Shown here one piece after another: positions 1-11,739 of a DNA stretch of 64,000 nucleotides; position 1 is the stretch's first letter; each line of letters opens with the position of its first letter. The translations under genes and the position numbers were made by a program. The stretch is taken from assembly GCA_038503065.1 (NCBI GenBank), contig JBCAMK010000001.1:3286001-3350000 (forward strand). The letters are read 5' to 3'. Origin of the DNA: Paragyromitra xinjiangensis. Its lineage: Eukaryota; Ascomycota; Pezizomycetes; Pezizales; Discinaceae. A model generated the notes under the pieces. It was not told the DNA's origin. It saw only the letters and a list, made by a program, of their open reading frames with translations, and did not search any database.

Positions 1-663
1 CTTGGACTGTCGATAAAAGCTGTGCTGCTGCCTAGTAAGTGTCCAACTATTTTTGCTCATTTATAATGAAGCATTCTGGCTGACTTTAAGGCCTTTAGCA
101 TCGCCGGTATGTTGTGATCTTAAAGTTTTGGAGGAGATTGTCCATTTTAGAATGAATGCTTATGTGTCTAGAGTCCTGTATTTCGACTGTCAGCCCCCAA
201 ATCGACGCTTGCGGTGGTAACGACTGGGAATGTCTCTGCACTCACTACCAAACCTTGTTGGGCTCATGCTATGCCAACTGCCCTAACGATCCCAGTGAGT
301 TTCTTTTGTTATATCCTGAATAGTTTGGTTTATGTCAGCATCATACTAATAGACCTTCAAAAAGGTATTTCTTCTGTTAAAACCACCATTCTCCAGTACT
401 GCTCAGCATATTCCGCTACTCTTTCCACAAGCAGTACTGCGGCTCCTAGTGGTACCTCTACTGGGTCTGCCTCATCTGCCAGTTCGACTTCGGCCTCTTC
501 GTCTACCTCAACTGTTAACGGGGAGTCTTCGTCATCTTCATCCACCTCGTCCTCCCCTAGTGGTACCTCTACTGCAGCGGCTGGTGCAGGATTTGCTGTC
601 TCTCCGGCTCACAGCTATGGTGCTTTGGCTGGTCTCTTGGCTGTTGTTGGTGCATTCTTGTAG
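1..663 (+). CDS. GPI-anchored Cys/Ser-rich cell wall protein (3' part)
   Basis: The C-terminal part of a secreted wall protein whose start lies left of the window. Three exons fit: 1..34, 194..294 and 353..663, stop TAG at 661. The joined reading begins W-T-V-D-K-S-C and continues through a cysteine-rich block (DACGGNDWECLC, LLGSCYANCPNDP) of the kind found in small fungal GPI-anchored serine/threonine-rich proteins. A Ser/Thr/Ala-rich stalk of about 70 residues follows, then a hydrophobic tail (YGALAGLLAVVGAFL) suited to GPI attachment. Inferred role: a wall- or membrane-anchored surface protein of unknown biochemical function. The cysteine spacing recalls CFEM-like proteins, but the window does not hold enough of the domain to call CFEM. 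The first donor (GTAAGT) and second donor (GTGAGT) are canonical. Confidence 0.7.
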
Positions 664-1566
664 GTAATGATTGTGGCTGATACTGGTGTGTTTTTGTTTT
701 CTCTGGCGAGTCGAATGAATGGTTTTATGGTGTATGGTAGTACTTTAATAGCAGCGTCAATGACATTCCGAGAAGATTAAGGTGGCTTTATATTAGTGAT
801 CCATGTTGGTTCTTGTGATTGGCTGGTGTTTTTCCCCCTAAATCTTTAGTTTCGTGGACGCAGGGGTTTGGTTGAATGATGTTGGAAGCTGAACCAGCAT
901 TCGTCATGGTGCATCGTTGTGGCATAGGCCGAATAAACGAGCGTCAAGTGTACCCTTAGCAATTGGCCAAGGAGCCATTTGCCCTTAAGGTGCAGCTGCA
1001 CCATGCCCTCGGCCTGTAAGTGAGTGAATTAATCCGAGTGCAAAAAACTTGGATTTCCTATAGTGTAGGAGGTTGCTCAAATACTCAATTCGTCGTATGG
1101 GGACATATGAATGTGCATTAGGGAAGAGAAGGTGAACTGCATGCAAGGTTCACTATCCTGCGATGCATCGCTTTCCCCAGCTTTCTTATCGCTTTGTCCT
1201 CCACACCTCAACCCCGCGACAACAGCCCCACCATTGATCACCAGCTTCCGTAGGATTCATCTTCGAAACGCAACGTACATAGGAGCGGCCTGGACCTGTG
1301 GAAAAGTAAGGCAGTGGAGCAGTAAAAACAGCAACATCAGAAATCCTAATGGATGATCTCTCCAGAGGTTTCCCGCCACTTCTTAAAGATACAATAAGAC
1401 TAATCTGAAGAGCCTGTCTTTGGTTCTCCCTATATATTCTGTCTCTTTTATTACTTTTGTTTTTATTTTTTGTTTTGGCTTGGTTGTGATTCTTAGTTTC
1501 GTCCCGAGGCGAAAGTTTGAGGAAACTTAGGCGTATTTGATTCTGCTACGAACACACAAACGCAAT
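664..1566. other. intergenic, promoter of the carrier gene
   Basis: No supported gene. Reading frames here are short and lack homology that I can recognise. The stretch 1430-1500 is T-rich (TTTTATTACTTTTGTTTTT) and lies just upstream of the carrier start, as is common for fungal core promoters. Confidence 0.5.
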
Positions 1567-3252
1567 ATGCCAGACTCCCAGGAACCAGTTATCACGCCCC
1601 ACAGGGGGGCATTAAAACCTGAAGGAACGATTAAAGGGCGTCAGGAACGACTACTAACAGCTGGTGAGGTCTTTCTGAAGAAGTATCGGACGGAGATCGC
1701 GGCGAGCGCCAGCAGTTGCGTTTCAACTTTTGTTGCCGTGAGTGGAATTGCTTTCGTTCTCAATCCATTAAGCTCTTAGATGCGAATGCAAGGCGGGGAG
1801 AGGCAATACGAGACTAAAATTCCTGACAGTTTCCCCTCGACTCTGTGAAAACGCGGATGCAAGCGTGAGTTTTCTCCATCATTTTGTTAGGTTTCCCTAG
1901 CTCTGCCCTGCTTTCAATTTCTCCCTGATTCTTCACTTCTCTTTGTTAGAAATTGAGGAGCTATTCTATTGGCATTTATCCAATTGGGACACTTCAGGTA
2001 CAAATTTCGGAGCTTCTGGGACTGCGTAACCCAAACCCATAGAACAGAAGGCACCAGAGGGTTTTGGCGTGGTATGGTCATCAGCCCTTGTGAGTATTTA
2101 ACAGAGTTAAACTGATGGCATCTTGGTTTTGAACATTCAGGGAGCCTCGCACCTCTTGCCTCGGTAACCCTTGTACGGACGGTGTCCTTTTCAATATACT
2201 CAAAATCGAAGAATACCTACTCGTCGTTTTTACAATCGATGCTGGGTCCGAGAGCAGTATCACCACCAAACGACGTGTTTAGACCGTTTAATCCGTTATA
2301 TTGGTTTCTAGGAGGTGCTACGGCTGGTGGGGCTATTACAGTAATTGCGTGTTAGTGGGGCGCCTCTTCCCCTCCGAAGGCCGTGGTTTTTAGTATGAAG
2401 AGACAGTGCTAGCAGCTGATATTTGGCTTCGCTCAGGCCCATTCGAGTTTACAAAATTGTCGTCACAAATTGAACTCTTGATGGCCCGATCACGGATGGC
2501 GAGTGTAGACGACCCAAGCCATATAAGAAAATATCAACCGGGAGGGACATTTCAGAGTGCCAGCAGAATTGTAAAAGCACGGGGATTCGCAGGGTTGTAT
2601 TCTGGATTTCACCTCCATTTTAGTAGGTTCCCACCAATTTGGCGAATTTCTCTGGCACCTACACAGAATGATTGAAGCTAACGCTTAAGGGTACTAGTTC
2701 GCGATACACTGGGGACAGCGATGTATTTTACGGTATATAGTTATCTTCCTCTCCTTCTTTAATAGCAAGAGAACTAATTCACACATATTGATTACTGGTT
2801 GCGAGAGATATGTAGTTCTATGAAAGTGGAAAACATTTATTTGCCTCCTCTGATGGTGCTGGGCCGCTGGCAATCGCTGCTTCTGGTGGGTTGTGTGGTT
2901 TGCTCAGTTGGGTATTGGTAATGATCGCCTCTGCTTCATATATCCCAACTCAGTTAGTCCCCAAGTCCTAACCCATTAAAGATTTATCCAATCGACTCAG
3001 CAAAAGCGATATACCAGAGAGATGTCCTCACACATCGACCCGGCGAACCACTCCCGAAGAGGCCGTTTCGCTTTTTCAATCGAAGAATGTAGTGACTCCC
3101 CTCCTCTCTCCCAAGTGTGAGCATATCCTGACTTTATATGGCAACCCAGGTACCGCGGGCTAGGGGTATCGATGACTCGATCGTGCATTCTTAATTCAGT
3201 ATTTTTCAGTAGTTATGAGTACATAAAAAGACGCGTTGACTCAATTTCGTAG
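1567..3252 (+). CDS. mitochondrial carrier family (SLC25) protein, nine exons
   Basis: An inner-membrane solute carrier of 346 residues, assembled from exons 1567..1737, 1830..1864, 1998..2089, 2141..2350, 2437..2622, 2698..2732, 2816..2917, 2982..3088 and 3150..3252. Their lengths sum to 1041 bases and every junction keeps frame. The carrier signatures are visible: PxD-type motif FPLDSVKTRMQA in the first repeat, then RGFWRGM; VTLVRTVSFSIY and ACPFEFTKLSSQI in the second; and YPIDSAKAIYQRDV in the third. Length fits the family (about 300-350). The substrate cannot be told from the sequence. Exons 2 and 6 are only 35 bases each, so a single-frame scan misses the gene. ATG 1567 was chosen because it is the only in-frame ATG ahead of the first repeat. 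Confidence 0.85.
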
Positions 3253-5728
3253 GGTAAGTATTGGAGAGATGGGAAATCCTTACTCGTTGTATCTGGTAAT
3301 CTCATGTTATCTGTATTTTCGGTATTTTTCATCCTTTCCCGTCTCTTTACGACCCTAACTTAGTTCGTTTCTGAGTGCACGTGGGTCAAAGCAAATGAAT
3401 AAGAAGATTGACATCTGCTTTCTTATTCTTATGTATCTTTGTTTGAGGGTAGTGCTACCCTTATTTTTACGTAGGCACCTACAACTGTTTTATTAGGTAT
3501 CTCTTCATATTTATTTCCGCCCGATCTTCTGTGATGCTAGCCGCTGTAATTTTACCCCTCTTCCCGCATGGTACATACATGATCACACGTGGGGAATTTG
3601 TGTATGTTGTAGGCATAGTATCCACTAGGATTTGATTTATGGGGGTTTCCCTGTAGATATTGGTGGAATGTGATATTATAATCACCTTGGAGAAGATGTC
3701 ACGGAACCTATCCCAAGGTTGCTTACGTCTCAGCTTCGCTCATTATCTCACGGTCTGTAAGAAATTTGGGACGTTACCAATTTTACCCCAATTTCGACTA
3801 CAGCTCAATCGCCCTATAAGGGTTCGCCTTATAAGGGTAATCGCTCTATAAGGGTATGATTGGCGGCCCTGGTATCTATTTACGGGTATCATACAGCTGG
3901 TTGTAAGGGTATCTGTTCTATAAGGGTATAAATTTTGGCCCGGAGCGAACCCTTATAGGGAGATTGAACTGTACTTTTTACTGAATAAAAACCTAACAAC
4001 CAAATAAAAACTGAAGAGACTTTAATAGGAAAGAATTGAGGTTATTATTATTTTGTGGAACTGAGACTCCTGTAATGATTGAAATTCCCAATGCGCAGTA
4101 TCAATAACCGATTTTCCGATCTCTAAATTCCCTGAAGCACATTGCAGAGTAGTCAATCATTTTTAATACATGCATATCTGATGGTATATTTATTATTGGT
4201 ATTCTGACTAGTTGTAACAGTTGTAGATTCTTTGGAATATGATTATAGTATTAGATCAGAAGGCTTTACTGTAAGTGCATGTTGATTTGCATGATTTTCG
4301 ATCTCTGGCGTTACGATCCCCACCAAAACCTGGCCCAAAATCATCATTGATCGCATTTTTACCCTTTTAGCAGCGCCTCTAGAAAATTATAGGGTAAGCT
4401 GAAAATACTACAGTGCCAAAAAGGGGGATGCGATTGGTACAGCATTTCTACAGTATTCTAAAAATGCTGGATTAATTCCGCAGTGCTACGGGATTTATCA
4501 GCAAATGCAGCAATGCTCCAGAACAGCATTTTCTAGTAGATCCACCCTATTTTTTGGTACTGTATCTTTATTGATGTAGAAGCACACCATTAGAAGCATC
4601 AAGCTATCTTACTAGTTAATTCTACTAATAGTTGTAGGATGTACGGTGTTGGGAAATATGTGGCATGTGCTTGGCAGCACTGCAAGCGACAACAAGCCTA
4701 CAAATGTATAAGTTATTAAAATTTGATATGGGCCATGTAAAGGGGGGGTCAAGGCTGTTGGTTGTTGAGCTAGGGTAAATCAAAACTTGTGGTCAAAATT
4801 TAGGCCGGTAACGTCCCCAATTCACGCAGTTATAAGCTATAGGATAAACCAGCTAAAGCCGCCAGCAGCCAGCAGTTATACCCGGGTGTGTCTTGCTAAA
4901 AGTTTGACTTATTCAATGAATCTGCTGCATTAAAAACCTTGGCTAGTAGAATTTGATTTTCAGTCAATCGAGTGACAGCGTACACCAAATCTAGTGCTGT
5001 CCAGCAATAAAGTATGCGATTGGATTGTTAAGTACATTACCAAGTTACAATATTGATCACTCAAAGCCATACACCTACAAGAGAAGTTCTTCAGTAGTTG
5101 TATCAAAGCTAGTAGCAAAACATCTTGAAGTTGTGGGTAGGCCCCTATCTTGTCCTAGGTGAAACATAAAGCAAGACGATTGAAGACAGGAGTGGCTGTA
5201 GCATGATCTCGCTATAGCTGGAGATGGTGATCTCCTATAGCAGCACCATAATCCGGCAAACATGATTCAGAGGTGCGTTTCAATCCTCCCAAAGCCAAAC
5301 CACCAAAAACCATAGCTAACTTCGAAAATACTAATAAGGCATTTGGTGGTACTTCCGTACGGAGAATAAGGATCTAATGGGGAAGAAAGTCGCGAAGGAG
5401 GGCCGGACGCAGAGCCCTCTACATACAGCCCAATAGTTATGTCAATAATTTCGGGGACGCACTAGGAATATCCCTCGTCAAGTCATTTGCGAAGATCACA
5501 CCAATTTTTTCTACGAGTAAGGTTTCATAGTGTGCAAACATGATCGAGATTCGAACGAGGTTTTCGGTACCCTGTTCGGGTGTTGCAAAGGCAGCTACCA
5601 TGTAGTTATTTCAAAAAAAAAGCTAGAACTATAGACTTATTTCTTTCACAAAAAATCACTCGTCTAAAAGAAGCCTCTTATACTGATGCTCTCCCCGTTC
5701 CATTTTATTCTCCGTCTTCTGCTTTCCT
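3253..5728. other. gene-free stretch with MITE
   Basis: About 2.5 kb without a supportable gene; the frames are short and AT-rich. It contains the MITE at 3801-3971 and a stretch at 4378-4550 with several ACAGCATT/ACAGTATT-type motifs that looks like old transposon debris. No tRNA or rRNA signature was seen. Confidence 0.45.
3801..3971. mobile_element. MITE with CAGT termini, TA target duplication
   Basis: A 171-base non-coding element. The left end reads CAGCTCAATCGCCCTATAAG and the right end, reverse-complemented, reads CAGTTCAATCTCCCTATAAG; the match continues through GGTTCG. Both ends are flanked by TA (3799-3800 and 3972-3973). TA duplication plus CAG(T) termini is typical of pogo/Fot1 (Tc1-mariner) transposons. 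The interior carries further copies of TATAAGGGT. Confidence 0.75.
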
Positions 5729-7584
5729 TTATGGCCTCAGCCTAATGGGGTCTCTAGGGAACGCACTCGCTCTTCTGATATTCTGTAGCCCAAGCCACAA
5801 GAACACGACTCGCTCAAGCCCGATTCCACCCCCGGCGTGCGGCGGAGCGCCCCAACGGAATGCATTGACGTAATCCTCCAATCCAGGAGAACTTGGATCA
5901 ATTTCCATGGATTTCAGGCGTTGTGCGAGAAATTCGGAGTTGTGCACACGCTGCGCACCAGAGAGAATTTCCTCACCACGCATGAAGAAGTCTGCACATG
6001 ATTTTTTAGTGTAGTCTTGTAAGAATAAGGAGGGGGTGGGGCGTACCATAGGAGTTAGAATAATTTGGGTCCACCGGGTCGGGCATGGTGTAGAACGGTC
6101 TCACCGCCAATGGGAACTTATCCATGACGTAAAAGTCTGTGTTGTATTTCTCCGATACAAGCCTTCCAAGGTTCCTTTCCATCTCTGTGCTGAGATCTTC
6201 GAGGTCTGGCCACTCATATCCAGCTTCCCTGAGCGTTGCAATACCCTCCTTGAATGTGATGCGAAGCACCTTGCCGTCCTTCGGGATCTTGAATTCTTCA
6301 ACAGGATACTGCTCTCTGACGACAGCTATCTCCTTGGCAAACCGTTCGCGAAGGCCGTTGAAGATGAAAACGAAAAGAGACTCTAGGACCTCGATGACTT
6401 CATGGTAGTGCTCTTCAAATGCCATTTCAAGGTCAAGACCAATGAACTATATATCCATTTATCAGAACCAATTGTCAGGTTTTATAAGAATATTAGACGA
6501 ACCTCGGTCATATGTCTGTGTGTTTGGGAATTCTCGGCCCTGAAAACTGGAGCGATCTCGAAAACACGCTCGAAGTCACCAGCGATGAGCATTTGTTTAT
6601 GCAGCTGCGGGCTCTGTGCAAGATAAGCATCACCCTTGAAATATGTGACTTTGAACACGTTTGCACCACCCTCGGAGGCGGAAGCCATCAATTTCGGTGT
6701 GTGGACCTCAACAAAATTTCTTTGGAGTAAGAACTCTTTGAATAGCGTGCAGACACCGGAAGATATACGGAAGATAGCCTGGTTTGAGAGGGTCCTGAGA
6801 TCAATGACACGATTGTCGAGTCTGGTGACGAGGGAGACAGTTGGGTACTTCCCTTCACCATCTTCGACCTCCTTTGCGGACCTATTGGCGTCGTCGAACT
6901 GGATTGGCAGCACCGGTTCTGACTCTGCAATCACAAACAATTTAGTGACGTGTACTTCAACGTCAGCTAAACTGGCTCCGGTGACTGGCTCCGGTGTCTT
7001 CTTGACGGTACCGTGGACGAGTACGATGCTTTCAAGGTTGATTCCTGAAGCCCACTTGACCATCTGTTTCGAAACGCTCCCGTCGGGATTGACAGTCATA
7101 ACAGCCTGAATACTATCACTCTGCTGCCGCAAAACGAGAAAACACATCTTTGCTCCCTGTGCTCTAGAGGTCTGCAGTCTCGCACGGAAAACAATTTCGC
7201 GGCTGTCATCGGTGGCTGTGAGAGTCGAAAGTTGGATGCGTTTGATATTAGAACGCTCAGTCGACTGAATCATGGGTTTCACTCCATAGTTTTCCGTCGC
7301 ATTGTCGACATTAGCAGCTTCGCGGGCAGCCTTTTGCTCCGCCTCGAGGGCGGCACGCTTTGCTGCCTTTTCCGCCTTTTCCTTTTCTTTCTGGAGCTTC
7401 TTCAGAGCCGATTTAGTCAGAGGTTTACCGTCAGGTCTATTTTGTGTATGTGTTAGTCACAGCCGAGACATTGAGGTATTGTGAGGGAGGGAAGGGGGGT
7501 TTCGACATACCCGAGAAGAACTTCCTCCTCTTCGTTGATGGAGAGAGTAGCAGCCTGCTCAGTTGGGGGCTCGGAAGACGACAT
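5729..7584 (-). CDS. DPS1: cytosolic aspartyl-tRNA synthetase
   Basis: Charges tRNA-Asp with aspartate in the cytosol. Exons on the minus strand: 7511..7584, 6503..7436, 6047..6446 and 5729..5991, giving 556 residues, the usual fungal length. The N-terminus has a Lys/Ala-rich helix ([20 protein letters not shown]) typical of eukaryotic AspRS extensions. An OB-fold anticodon-binding domain follows. The class II catalytic core shows motif 2 ([15 protein letters not shown]), the AspRS signature [17 protein letters not shown] and motif 3 ([10 protein letters not shown]). The start ATG at 7584 begins [15 protein letters not shown]. The gene lies tail to tail with the carrier gene across a long spacer and appears intact. 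Confidence 0.95.
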
Positions 7585-8073
7585 GTGGGGGTTTTGGCAG
7601 ATATTTGATGATTTAGAAGGAAGTCAGAAGTGTTTATCCACAGAGAGTTTAGAGGTCTGATGTTTTAGTGGGGTGACTATCTCAGAGGGCGTTATCTGTC
7701 TTGGCGCAAGGCATAAAAAATCCCCCAATCACAATAATCAGAGCGCTGCAACAGGGGTAATGATCACACGCATTTAATCTACCAAAATACCACTATTGGA
7801 AGAACACACAATCAACAAGGTCCTCAAAGATTGCTAAACAAAAAAATGATGGAGAAGGGGATATATAAAATGGTTGTTGCGAGCCAACACAAAACATAAA
7901 AGAGATTGAGATCAAAGTTCAACTTTACACATGACAACGGCCCCACACTTACCGGGGGTGTGAAAGATAAACACACACTAGCTTCGTCATACACATTATA
8001 AAAAGTACACGTTTAAAACCATAAATCCACCTCAGCTAGAATTTAAGCCCAACTCCTGTTCTTCGCCCTTTGT

Positions 8074-9714
8074 TCATTTTGTCTTCTTCAATTCCGTGCC
8101 ATCTATCTCCTGCGTCCCGGAGAGGGGAACTAGTTTGGCCGGCTCTAGTTCCTTCGTCGGAGCCTCGCGCTCGTCATCACTGTCGCCAAGCGAAAAAGGG
8201 TCCCTATCCATAGGTGCCGGTTCTACGCTCTTCAACGGTTCCCACTTACTGGCTGTGGCTGGCGATGGCTGTCTAGCAGGCGGCACGGCAGCCACAGAGC
8301 GGGCATTTGGAGCTGGGCGATACAGATCTTCGTCAGAGATATTTGTGGGGCGGTCTTCAAACGAAACTTTTCGGCCTATCTTATTGACAGGAGATGGCTG
8401 GAAAAGGCCAGGATTTGCTTTAGGGCGTCGGGGTTGAGGCACTATGAGTTGTTAGCCAGGATTCTTCGATAACCACTTTCCCGGAGCCAATTGCAGTACC
8501 ATCAGTTGTATTATCCCTCAAGTGTAAATGAGTAAAGTCGTCACTGAGAACCCGAGGGTCGGCATCATATCCCCCATCTCTGGAGCTCCGTGCGCCAGCT
8601 TCGTTTACAGGCCTATTCGCGGGTCGTGAGTACTGGCCGCTGTTGCGCGCAGAGCTTGGAGGAGAATTTTCAGGAGAATCGCCATCTAGTCTCTTCTTGA
8701 AATCGGTGATCCACGAATTGAACTTGTTTTGGGTTTCAACGAATCCTTTGCGGATATTCTCTTTTATCACCGGGAGATCGTCTGGGCCCGTTAGCTGCCT
8801 GGGTATGGTTCCACAAGTTGGTAAAGGCTTGAATCACACACCATCAAGAAATGAACGTTCTTTTTCCGAGTCGTAATCTTCATCTCGTGGCGGGAGCCGT
8901 GGCGGCTGCTGCCTTCTTCTAGCTTCCGCATCCCTTGCATTAAAATTTGCGCTACCCCCCCCTCCTCCCCCGCTTCTCGCAGGCCTCGCATTATTATTTG
9001 CTCCAAAATGCTCGGCCAACTGTCTAGCGTAGATTTCATCCGCCTCGAGTTGGCCTTGAGGAGTCGAAGTCATGTAAGAACCTAGAGCTGAGCCAGCGGG
9101 AGCTTGATAACGTTGTGGGCGTTCAGTGTGTGTTTGAATTGGGTCGTAATCTAAGTCTCTCTACGAAGGTTTAGCTTGATCTCGCGGAAGGATAGCAGAT
9201 AGCAGCGCTAACCTGGGGTGACTGAACACCGGGGCGAGGGCGGGGAGGTTGGGGAGGAGGCATTTCTTCGTCGGCAATAGAAGGGTCGCTCATGCCTACA
9301 TAATAAAATAGTCAGCGAGCCTTTCCATTCAGTTACAAAAAGGACTTCAAAATCCCACTCAACAATGCAGTGAATGCTGGTTCGATTTGTCCACCAGAGG
9401 CAACCAACACAGCACGCACAACAGTGATATCGATAGACGGAAATGCCTCTTGTAAAGTAGCTTGAGCTTGTTGTTGAGGTGACATGGGACGAGGTAGTTT
9501 CGGTGGAGGATTTCCGATGTTCAGGAGAACGCTTGGAGAGGTCGATCTGGGAGCTTGGTTTGAGGTTCCAATAGAGGTAGCAGAGTTGTTTGCTATATCG
9601 ATGGGAGTCTCAACCTGATTAGGGTTAGTAAACGTTTTATGTGATGCTTCAGAGGAACAGAAATCCCACCTGAGGTTCTTCCGTCGGGAGCCTCGTAGGC
9701 TCTTCAGAGGCCAT
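8074..9714 (-). CDS. CUE5: CUE-domain ubiquitin-binding protein (CUE5-like)
   Basis: Six exons (9670..9714, 9359..9614, 9213..9295, 8842..9160, 8500..8781, 8074..8441) give 450 residues. Near residues 50-95 is a CUE domain: PMSPQQQAQATLQEAFPSID, then VRAVLVASGGQIEPAFTALLS, with the family's FP and LL motifs. CUE domains bind mono-ubiquitin; yeast Cue5 is an autophagy adaptor for ubiquitinated aggregates, and the overall plan (N-terminal CUE, long disordered Pro-rich middle, conserved stretch NIRKGFVETQNKFNSWITDF) fits that group. The rest is low-complexity and Ser/Pro/Arg-rich. The ortholog name is an inference from architecture; the CUE domain itself is clear. It shares a 480-base divergent promoter with the uL3m gene. 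Confidence 0.8.
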
Positions 9715-10196
9715 GACCACTGAGGTTCGATTTCAGGTGGGGATCCTAAAAGGAAATAAAGTGATGATGAGGAGGAAGGTTGGCCAGATAGAGAGGGCTG
9801 TAAGATGGAGAGGAGATGAGAGGAGATGAGATGAGATGGAGGATTTAAGTACAGTATTTTCTTTGCCGAACTGCTGCCACGTGATTATGTTTGATATTCC
9901 AGATTTATTCGCGGTGGGCAAGTGCTGGTCGTAATGCTGTTTCTTTCTTTCTTTCTCTCTCTCGTCGTGGATAACCGATTGCGTACCAGCATTACGTTGC
10001 CCCGCCAACTTCCCCACCAGCGCCAAGTCCGTTACTGCCAAGTCCGTTACTGTGCCACACTGACTAAATCTTAGCCACAACCTATGTATCCTGCCTGCAT
10101 CTTGGAATTCAACCACAGCGACAACGGCAAACGACAGCCCCCCCCCCCCCAAACAAAAAAATATTCAAACCTCTCCGTCGTTCTCGATACGCAATC
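9715..10196. promoter_or_regulatory. divergent promoter between CUE5-like and uL3m genes
   Basis: The two starts are about 480 bases apart and point away from each other. The stretch holds a CCACGTGAT box near 9879, TTTCTTTCTTTCTCTCTCTC near 9942 and a run of ten or more C near 10139, close to the uL3m start. These are compositional observations; no specific factor is assigned. Confidence 0.5.
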
Positions 10197-11208
10197 ATGC
10201 CGCCTAGGATACCACACTCTGAAATACTGCGGTCTCTAAGAGCTGGCCTATTTCTTCAACCTCCTCCTCCTCCCAAGGTCAGCAGCGCACCCCGATTTTC
10301 CACCTCTACACCGGATTCCTTCGGCGGCGTAAAAATGAAGAGGGTTTCCTCTTCCACTTCACCCACACTTCTCGCTGCTTCTAAAGCCGCTGCTCTCCAA
10401 CGTCGCAGAGTTCCCCAACGCGTTGGTGCCCTCGCTATCAAAAAGGGAATGACGGCCATTTACCTCCCCAACGGCCAACGAGTTCCTGTTACTGTCCTCC
10501 AACTCGACAGGGTTCAAGTTATGGCGAAAAAAACCCCCCAGAAACATGGCTATTGGAGCTTGCAGGTCGGCTTAGGTTGGAGAAACCCAAAAAACATCAC
10601 AAAGCCAATGCTAGGACACTTCGAGGCTTGCGGTGTGGCACCAAAGAAGGCCATGAAAGAGTTTAGAGTGAAAGACGAAACTGGTCTTCTGAACCCTGCA
10701 ACTGTCATTGGCGCCGATCACTTTGTCGAGGGACAATATGTAGACGTTCAAGCTAATTGCAAGGGAAAAGGTTTCGCGGGGGTGCGTCTCTCAGGCTTCA
10801 AACTCCATTGTTCCAAGGGCTGATGTGGCTATCTCATAGGGAATGAAACGTCATGGTTGGAGCGGCCAACCTGCTTCTCACGGTAATTCCTTGACCCATC
10901 GAGCGATGGGCTCTGCTGGCCAATCTCAAGGCGGCGGCTCTCGTGTCTATCCCGGAAAACGCATGGCCGGGAGGATGGGTGGTCACTCGGTCACCAAGCA
11001 GTGCAGACAAGTGCTTAAGGTTGACAAGGAGTTGGGTGTAGTCTTAGTTCACGGTAAGGACGCAATCTCGGTTTAACTAAAGGTATACCTACTTATCATA
11101 AGAATTATTCCCTTAGGACCCGTGCCTGGGCCGAAGAACTGCATCGTGGCTATTCAGGATACCATCCACAAGCCTTGCCCGGTGACACCAGAAATGACTG
11201 CCTCATAA
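10197..11208 (+). CDS. MRPL9: mitochondrial large-subunit ribosomal protein uL3m
   Basis: A structural protein of the mitochondrial 54S ribosomal subunit, homologous to bacterial L3. Exons 10197..10781, 10840..11053 and 11117..11208 give 296 residues. L3 hallmarks: GALAIKKGMTAIYLPNGQRV near the start of the mature domain, GKGFAGGMKRHGWSGQPASH spanning the first junction, HRAMGSAGQSQ, VYPGKRMAGRMGG and the end motif HGPVPGPKNC. The N-terminal 60 residues are basic and Ser/Pro-rich, as expected for a mitochondrial targeting sequence. Both introns are short (58 and 63 bases). MRPL9 is the yeast name for this family. Confidence 0.93.
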
Positions 11209-11739
11209 GATACCGATGTTGATATGCTCCAAAATTTTATGTAATATATCTTTGAAAGTACGACATTTATTGAAAATTCACTTAGGGGCGGGCTGCTTAT
11301 CGGATCCGAAGACATTAACCAGACAGACCAATCATTGGCACTCTTGCAGCATCATCCTGCCAGATCCCATCCATAACATATCTTTATTGAGCGAGGAATG
11401 CTGATGGCAGCAATATTACAGAATCTGGAAGCAAGTTGTTGACTTTGATCACGACATACTTTACTTCAGCTAGTTTTGAGGAAATTATCCCTTACGTTTT
11501 CCGTGGTTTAAGATATAAAAATGGACAAATGAACAAATGAAAGATAAAACAGAACATTTGGGTTTCGGCATTAGTTGAACAAGTAAGCAACGGGACCATT
11601 TATAAGTACTTCGTTGTCAATCCCACCACCATCCCTCAGCCCAGTGATTAGCACCACCTTCTGGATCTACCCTTATCCGATGAGGCCCAGACTGCAAAGA
11701 TTCCTGACCCCTCCCGCCCCCTGTATCATACCCACTAAG
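11209..11739. other. convergent 3' intergenic region
   Basis: About 530 bases between the stops of the uL3m and CRM1 genes, which face each other. It presumably holds both 3' untranslated regions. No gene or repeat was seen. Confidence 0.5.

Noticed and set aside
4378..4550. Possible small MITE bounded by CTAGAAAAT
   Set aside because: The inverted match is only about nine bases and no target duplication is clear.
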